Shown here piece by piece: positions 38,288 through 42,274 of a stretch of 42,274 nucleotides of DNA. Source of the DNA: a virus; the IMG/VR virus record IMGVR_UViG_3300042922_000826, positions 1 through 42,274 of that record. One strand, 5' to 3'. The position numbers and the translations under genes are program-made. Below the pieces are notes generated by a model. The model saw nothing but the letters and a program-made list of their open reading frames with translations. It did no database searches and had not been told where the DNA came from. The first letter of the stretch is position 1; each line of letters starts with the position of its first letter.

Positions 38288-38467
38288 ATGACAGGCAAAC
38301 AGCTGGTCAAGCTTCTAGAGTCGAATGGCTGGACACTAGACCGCATCAAAGGCAGTCACCACATCCTCAAGAAAGGAGGGGCAGCAATCTCAGTCCCGGT
38401 TCACGGAAACACAGACCTCAAGAAGGGCACCGAGGCCGCCATCTTGAAACAAGCCGGCCTCAAGTGA
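38288..38467 (+). CDS. hicA: HicA-type toxin
   Basis: 59 aa: MTGKQLVKLLESNGWTLDRIKGSHHILKKG..., a short dsRBD-like mRNA interferase of the HicA family with the key His in GSHHIL. The ATG is only seven bases after the -10, and no ribosome site precedes it, so the mRNA would be leaderless or nearly so. It is the toxin partner of the HTH-bearing HicB protein 65 bp downstream. It lies inside the accessory cassette and is probably used to maintain the prophage or block competing phages. Confidence 0.88.
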   Translation: MTGKQLVKLLESNGWTLDRIKGSHHILKKGGAAISVPVHGNTDLKKGTEAAILKQAGLK

Positions 38468-38473
38468 ACCGAG

Positions 38474-38491
38474 GGCCCCCGAGAGGGGGCC
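38474..38491 (+). other. GC-rich hairpin between hicA and hicB
   Basis: GGCCCCC-GAGA-GGGGGCC stem-loop seven bases after the hicA stop. There is no T-tract, so it is not a canonical terminator. It may modulate the hicA/hicB ratio. Confidence 0.6.
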
Positions 38492-38532
38492 TACTCCCCT
38501 GTGATTGCGCCCCATAGCTAAAGGAGAGCCCC

Positions 38533-38961
38533 ATGCAGCACTTCGCCTACCCCATCCGTTTCGAGCCCGCCGACGAGGGCGGTTACTGCGTGCAGGGCCT
38601 GCCGCCCATGGAGGGCGTCATCAGCGACGGCGAGACCCTCGACGAGGCCAAGGACATGGCCAAGGACGCCCTCACCGGCGTGCTGGCCACCCTGCTCGAC
38701 CACAACTTGCCCATCCCCCGGCCGGTGCCCGCCGAGGGCCCTGACGTATACGCCATCAGCCCGGACTCGCATGTGGCGATCGCCGTCCTGCTGCGCTGGG
38801 CGCGCGAGGATGCCGGCCTCACCCAGGGGGAGGTCGCGCAACGCCTCGGCATCAAGCAGCCCTCGTATCAGCGCCTCGAGAAGCCGGATGCGAACCCGTC
38901 GATCCAGACGATCGCCCGCGCCTTCAAGGCGATCGGCCGGGAGCTCCACCTCGCGATCTGA
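38533..38961 (+). CDS. hicB: HicB-type antitoxin with HTH
   Basis: 142 aa. The N-terminal half has the HicB fold pattern (FAYPIRFEPADEGGYCVQGLPPMEGVISDGETLDEA). The C-terminal half is an XRE HTH (LLRWAREDAGLTQGEVAQRLGIKQPSYQRLEKPD). AGGAG precedes the ATG. It should neutralise HicA and repress the operon through the twin palindromes upstream. Confidence 0.9.
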   Translation: MQHFAYPIRFEPADEGGYCVQGLPPMEGVISDGETLDEAKDMAKDALTGVLATLLDHNLPIPRPVPAEGPDVYAISPDSHVAIAVLLRWAREDAGLTQGEVAQRLGIKQPSYQRLEKPDANPSIQTIARAFKAIGRELHLAI

Positions 38962-38979
38962 TCTTGCTCTCCCGTCTTC

Positions 38980-38995
38980 CGAAAAAATGTTCGAT
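38980..38995 (+). promoter_or_regulatory. Third SOS-box-like site (imperfect)
   Basis: CGAAAAAATGTTCGAT keeps the right half TGTTCGAT and the left GAA of the AGAAC-N3-TGTTCGAT motif, with two mismatches. It lies just before the -35 of the next operon. Confidence 0.4.
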
Positions 38996-39002
38996 CTACT
39001 TC

Positions 39003-39031
39003 TTGATTTTCCGTCACGAATGAGGTAGAAA
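39003..39031 (+). promoter_or_regulatory. Promoter of the XRE-ImmA pair
   Basis: -35 TTGATT (39003-39008), 17-bp spacer, -10 TAGAAA (39026-39031), upstream of the TTG start at 39070. Confidence 0.5.
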
Positions 39032-39069
39032 AAGAAGAAGTATCGCTTACACGGTAGAGAGGATGTAAT

Positions 39070-39711
39070 TTGAGTACGAAGCTGATTCGCAACACCAGTG
39101 ACATCAACAGCGAGCTGGCCCGACTTGGGGTGCCCGCTGAAGTTCTAAAGGATGCGGCCCTCGCCTGGCTCAACGGAGCAAGCAAATTTGGCTCGCTGGT
39201 TCCTGCACAGGTGCCGGGGATCGCGGCTTGGGGTGAAGCGGTCGGAACTTTGCGCGAGCTTCTCTGCCAGCGCGGATGGGTGTCGTCTGAGTCGCGCGGC
39301 GGCTTGGCTACGGTCACCAACCCTGAGAACAACATCTCCATCGGGGTGGTTCGTGGCGACGAGAACACTGGCTTGTCGGGCAATGCAATGTCGTTGCGCC
39401 GCCGTGGCCCGGCCACGGTCGCAGTTGTCGAGCAGAACATCGAGCAGTTGAGCCTGTTTGCCGGTAAAGACTTCGGTGTCCGCCCCGCTGTCAAAGACGG
39501 GACGACCTGGGTTCTCCTCCTGCATCGGACCGAGTCCGAGCTGCGCTACGAGCTTTCCTTGCCCACCAAAATCGGCCAGGATGGGCGCATCGTGGACTTC
39601 AAGGTGCGCCTTCAGTTCGATGCCATTCCCCTGCACACCCCGGTTATCGTCGACCCCATGGCAGATGCGCCTACGGTGGACATCACGATCCTTCGAAAGG
39701 CGTCCGAATAG
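39070..39711 (+). CDS. Unknown protein paired with XRE-ImmA
   Basis: 213 aa from a TTG with AGAGAGG seven to nine bases upstream. It starts MSTKLIRNTSDINSELARLGVPAEVLKDAALAWLNGAS. The middle carries NPENNISIGVVRGDENTGLSG and RRRGPATVAVVEQNIEQLSLF, then a beta-rich end IVDFKVRLQFDAIPLHT. No signal, membrane segment or catalytic motif is recognised. The gene is followed nine bases later by the XRE-ImmA gene, also TTG-started, and forms a two-gene unit closed by a terminator. By analogy with other XRE-ImmA pairs, it could be the toxin, sensor or effector. That is inference. Confidence 0.75.
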   Translation: MSTKLIRNTSDINSELARLGVPAEVLKDAALAWLNGASKFGSLVPAQVPGIAAWGEAVGTLRELLCQRGWVSSESRGGLATVTNPENNISIGVVRGDENTGLSGNAMSLRRRGPATVAVVEQNIEQLSLFAGKDFGVRPAVKDGTTWVLLLHRTESELRYELSLPTKIGQDGRIVDFKVRLQFDAIPLHTPVIVDPMADAPTVDITILRKASE

Positions 39712-39720
39712 GAGCGACCA

Positions 39721-40818
39721 TTGGCTTTCAACCCCTCCCGCTTGACTCTCGCGCGAAAACGACGCGGGATGACAAAGAAGTCCCTGGCGGAAGCACTGGG
39801 TGTCACTGACCGCAGCGTCACCGCCTTTGAGGCCGGAGAGTTTCCTCCCAGTGAGGCGAATCTTCCCGTGCTGGCAAAGGTCCTTGGCTTCCCCGAATCC
39901 TTTTTCTTCCAAGAAGACCTCGAAGAACTTAGGGCAGAAAGCGTGAGCTTTCGAGCCCTGAGTTCGATGACCGCCGGAAAGCGCGACGCTGCTCTCAGCG
40001 CTGGTGCATTCGCAGTTGCTCTCAACACCTACCTGGAGTCTAAGTTCGCCCTTCCTGGTGCAAACGTGCCTGATTATAGGGGGCACGATCCTGAGGCGGC
40101 CGCGATGGCGCTGCGTGCCCACTGGTCGCTCGGCGAGTTGCCTATCAAGAACGTAATTCACTTACTGGAGGCCCAGGGTATCAGGGTCTTTTCCCTGGTG
40201 GAAGAGTGCCACGATGTGGATGCCTATTCGCTTTGGAAGGACGGCACGCCGTTCATTTTCTTGAACACGATGAAGAGTGCTGAGCGCAGCCGATTTGACG
40301 CCGCGCACGAACTCGGGCATCTGGTGCTTCATCGCCATGGCCAGCCTGCTGGCAAGGAACCGGAAAGAGAAGCTGATGCTTTCGCCTCAGCCTTTCTAAT
40401 GCCGAGGGGGAGCATCTTGGCGCACCCCATCGCCTACCCAACGCTCAGCAATTTGGTCGTTGCAAAGCGAAGCTGGGGGGTCTCAGTGGCTGCGCTCACG
40501 TATCGTCTGAAGCAGCTGAATCAGATCTCCGAATGGACCTACCGCACCCTCTTCAAGGAAATCTCAATGAAGGGATGGCGTAAGTCCGAACCCAATGAGG
40601 GGCCACGGGAATCATCCCTCTTGCTTGCTAAAGTTCTGGCAGCACTCAAGGAAGAAGGCGTCTCAAAGCAGGACCTCGCCCGCCATCTTCACTTGCGCCT
40701 CGCAGATTTGGAGAAGTTCGTTTTCGGGTTAGTGATGGTCGCCGTCCCGGGTGGCCGAATCGAAGAAGAGAAGCAGGCTACAGGGAAGGCACCACGCCCT
40801 GATTGGAAGGTGCTGTAG
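39721..40818 (+). CDS. XRE-ImmA fusion regulator/protease
   Basis: 365 aa from a TTG after AGGAG. The N-terminal HTH is ARKRRGMTKKSLAEALGVTDRSVTAFEAGEFPPSEANLPVLAKVLGFP. The C-terminal half is an intact ImmA/IrrE zinc peptidase: H196-E197-L-G-H200 in DAAHELGHLVLHRH, with the further ligand in EREADAFASAFLMP. Proteins of this type sense a signal, often DNA damage, and cleave a partner repressor. Its likely partner is the 213-aa protein. It differs from the main prophage ImmA-like protein, which lacks the HExxH. Confidence 0.85.
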   Translation: MAFNPSRLTLARKRRGMTKKSLAEALGVTDRSVTAFEAGEFPPSEANLPVLAKVLGFPESFFFQEDLEELRAESVSFRALSSMTAGKRDAALSAGAFAVALNTYLESKFALPGANVPDYRGHDPEAAAMALRAHWSLGELPIKNVIHLLEAQGIRVFSLVEECHDVDAYSLWKDGTPFIFLNTMKSAERSRFDAAHELGHLVLHRHGQPAGKEPEREADAFASAFLMPRGSILAHPIAYPTLSNLVVAKRSWGVSVAALTYRLKQLNQISEWTYRTLFKEISMKGWRKSEPNEGPRESSLLLAKVLAALKEEGVSKQDLARHLHLRLADLEKFVFGLVMVAVPGGRIEEEKQATGKAPRPDWKVL

Positions 40819-40831
40819 GCCCTAAGACGAA

Positions 40832-40860
40832 AGCCCCCGCTCCGATCCGGAGCGGGGGCT
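40832..40860. terminator. Bidirectional terminator between XRE-ImmA and holin genes
   Basis: A perfect 13-bp stem (AGCCCCCGCTCCG and its complement) with a 3-base loop and A/T runs on both sides. It serves the convergent XRE-ImmA and lysis operons. Its core matches the terminator at 38198-38234. Confidence 0.9.
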
Positions 40861-40881
40861 TTTCTTTGCACGCTGCGAACG

Positions 40882-41184
40882 TCAGACGGCGGTCGCCTTT
40901 TTGTAGAGACCGAACGCGCCGGCGGCCACGAAGAGGGTCTTGCCCGCCTCGATCAGGACGTTGACCGCCCGATTCCAGTCGTAGGCCGCGAGGTTGCCGG
41001 AGTAGTAGGCGATCGCCACCTCGAGCACGACGGTCAGCACGGACGACAGGATGCCAAGCACGACGATCAGGCCGGTGGTGCTTTTGCCCTCGAAAGGGAT
41101 CGGCGCTTTCTTGCCCCACTCAGTGAGCAGAGCGACCACCGGGCCGATGACGAAAGGCAGGAGCTGCAGGATGGTCTGATTCAT
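40882..41184 (-). CDS. Holin-like protein
   Basis: 100 aa from the ATG at 41184, with AAAGGAG upstream. There are two hydrophobic segments (LLPFVIGPVVALL about 9-20 and LIVVLGILSSVLTVVLEVAIA about 39-59), plus a third weaker one near 84-94, and a Lys-rich end. It lies next to the endolysin in the lysis cassette. It would form membrane lesions to release or activate the endolysin. The class (I or II) is not certain. Confidence 0.7.
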   Translation of the reverse strand: MNQTILQLLPFVIGPVVALLTEWGKKAPIPFEGKSTTGLIVVLGILSSVLTVVLEVAIAYYSGNLAAYDWNRAVNVLIEAGKTLFVAAGAFGLYKKATAV

Positions 41185-41195
41185 GGGGTCTCCTT

Positions 41196-41933
41196 TCAAA
41201 AGACGAGCGGGCCGTCGGCCAGGCCGAAGTCCTTGGCGATGTTGTAAGGGCGCCCGTGCACGATGCCCTTCCCGAGGGCGATTGTGAGCTTGCGCGAGAG
41301 AACGTCGGCCGCCCACCGGCCGCCCTGGGGAGCAACGGTGCGCGCGAGGGCCTCGAGCTTCTGGGGCTCGGCCAGCTTCCGGCCGACAGTGGCCGCGGCG
41401 TAGCGCGCCCGGGAGCCGGGACCGATGCTGCCCATCTGAACGCAGATGTCGAAGAGCAGCGCGAGGGCCCGCTCGGTCTTGAAGCCGAAGGTGGCCATGT
41501 AGCCCCGGGCCCGGTTCATGTAGGGCGCGGCGTGCCGGCGCTGGAGCTTCTGAAAGCCCGGCTCGGCGGAGATCGCCTTGAACGCCTTTACCCAGTGCGG
41601 CAGCAGACGGTGTCCGGAGTCCTGGCGTCCCTCGGCCCAGGCGACCGCGCCGTCGGGCCCGAGCTCGCGGCAGACGCGCAGGATGTCGGGCGCCAGGTTC
41701 ACCGTCTGACTGTTGAACGGGGCGGTCTCCACCGGCTGGGTGAAGCAGCGCACGAACGTGGCCGGCCCCTCGGCGTACATCGCGAGCAGGAGGGGCTGCA
41801 AGGTGCCTCGGCCCAGGTTCCACTGCAGGAACCCGAAGCTGATGCCCTGGCCGTCGAAATTGCCCGACAGGGCCCCGTAACCGCCGCCCTCGAAGGCAGC
41901 GGTGATGGCGAAGCATTTCTCTTCGGTGGTCAT
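41196..41933 (-). CDS. Chitosanase-type endolysin
   Basis: 245 aa from the ATG at 41933. The N-terminal FEGGGYGALSGNFDGQGISFGFLQWNLGRGTLQPLL is a recognisable lysozyme-like fold motif (Glu15 likely catalytic), found in phage and bacterial peptidoglycan hydrolases. No signal peptide or cell-wall-binding repeat is visible, so it depends on the holin. It overlaps the upstream XhlA-like gene by four bases (ATGA). Confidence 0.8.
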   Translation of the reverse strand: MTTEEKCFAITAAFEGGGYGALSGNFDGQGISFGFLQWNLGRGTLQPLLLAMYAEGPATFVRCFTQPVETAPFNSQTVNLAPDILRVCRELGPDGAVAWAEGRQDSGHRLLPHWVKAFKAISAEPGFQKLQRRHAAPYMNRARGYMATFGFKTERALALLFDICVQMGSIGPGSRARYAAATVGRKLAEPQKLEALARTVAPQGGRWAADVLSRKLTIALGKGIVHGRPYNIAKDFGLADGPLVF

Positions 41934-42217
41934 ACCAGCTTTCTCCCTTGTGCAATGGCGATCGCGATGTAGGTGACGAGCGCGGTGCCGAGGCCTGCCG
42001 CCCACTTGATGACGGCCTCCAGCAGCTTTAGGCGCCGCTCGTGGTCCTTGACGGTGTCCTTGAGGCCGTTGTCGCCCTCGATCGTGTGGTGGATGGCGTC
42101 AACCTGGCGGCCGATGCGCTGCACCTGCAGGTAGAGCGCCTGCGCGTAGGGCGGCCAGGCCGAAAGGTCTTGTGGGACGATGCGCTCGAGCGCGTCGAGC
42201 TCGTCGGTGTTGTGCAT
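41930..42217 (-). CDS. XhlA-like lysis accessory protein
   Basis: 95 aa. A coiled-coil (IHHTIEGDNGLKDTVKDHERRLKLLEAVIKW) is followed by one transmembrane segment (AGLGTALVTYIAIAIA) and a basic tip. This is the layout of haemolysin XhlA-type lysis proteins, which help the endolysin reach the wall. The gene crosses the terminal repeat. It is the first gene of the lysis cassette. Confidence 0.72.
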   Translation of the reverse strand: MHNTDELDALERIVPQDLSAWPPYAQALYLQVQRIGRQVDAIHHTIEGDNGLKDTVKDHERRLKLLEAVIKWAAGLGTALVTYIAIAIAQGRKLV

Positions 42218-42274
42218 GCGCCCCCCCTTACAGGCTGTAGCCGGGCGAGTAAGGCGCCCAGGTGTTGTTGATGC
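42148..42274. repeat. Right copy of 127-bp terminal direct repeat
   Basis: Exact copy of bases 1-127. Removing one copy joins the XhlA-like gene (41930-42217) to the metalloprotease gene at the left end, restoring a continuous minus-strand late operon. Confidence 0.97.

Noticed and set aside
42148-42274. Phage terminal repeats used for replication or packaging
   Set aside because: The exact 127-bp length and position inside genes fit a k-mer overlap; no coverage data support a real terminal repeat.
1-42274. CRISPR array or insertion sequence
   Set aside because: No regularly spaced direct repeats and no transposase gene were seen; the only recombinase is the serine integrase.

Overview
The window is a complete, GC-rich (by eye about two-thirds G+C) temperate siphovirus genome recovered as a circular contig. 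Its first and last 127 bases are identical, so the unique sequence is 42,147 bp. The late operon runs off the left end of the window and continues at the right end. The host is not identifiable with confidence. It uses strong AGGAGG-type ribosome sites and frequent GTG/TTG starts, tolerates a very high density of GCGATCGC, and one phage gene encodes a probable lipoprotein. GCGATCGC is the HIP1 octamer of many cyanobacteria, but other GC-rich bacteria cannot be excluded.

Late region, minus strand, reading from about 19.3 kb down to 1 and then from 42.2 kb down to 40.9 kb: a candidate late promoter with an early terminator, two small genes, terminase small and large subunits, portal, Mu gpF-like minor head protein, fused prohead protease/scaffold, decoration protein, major capsid protein, head-tail connectors, two paralogous major tail proteins, tail assembly chaperone with a canonical -1 frameshift site, tape measure, tail hub, fibre-like genes, a terminator, an HEMGH metalloprotease, then a lysis cassette (XhlA-like protein, chitosanase-type endolysin, holin).

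Early region, minus strand, from 34.1 kb down to 19.4 kb: a Cro-like HTH protein, a LexA-type winged helix with no protease domain, many short overlapping genes, a 465-aa protein of unknown function, a coiled-coil protein with an acidic tip, a prim-pol/helicase replication protein with a TubC_N-like partner, zinc-finger proteins, a D12-class adenine methylase, a RecU-type Holliday junction resolvase, and a small helix-turn-helix protein next to the late promoter. Two isolated plus-strand genes (19.7 kb and 23.3 kb) look like morons.

Lysogeny region, plus strand, 34.2-40.8 kb: a CI-like repressor, an ImmA/IrrE relative that has lost its zinc site, a probable lipoprotein, a large serine integrase with a candidate attP downstream, and an accessory cassette (HicAB plus a TTG-started pair: a 213-aa unknown protein and an XRE-ImmA fusion). 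That cassette sits between two terminators with the same stem core.

The most interesting signals are four: an SOS-box-like motif AGAAC-N3-TGTTCGAT shared by the late promoter, the integrase operon and, with mismatches, the accessory cassette; the cassette itself; the roughly 25-fold excess of GCGATCGC; and a possible antisense small RNA at 31.8 kb. No gap without a called gene exceeds 300 bp. The largest are 33677-33902 (tRNA-like remnant) and 38085-38287 (candidate attP, terminator, hicA promoter).
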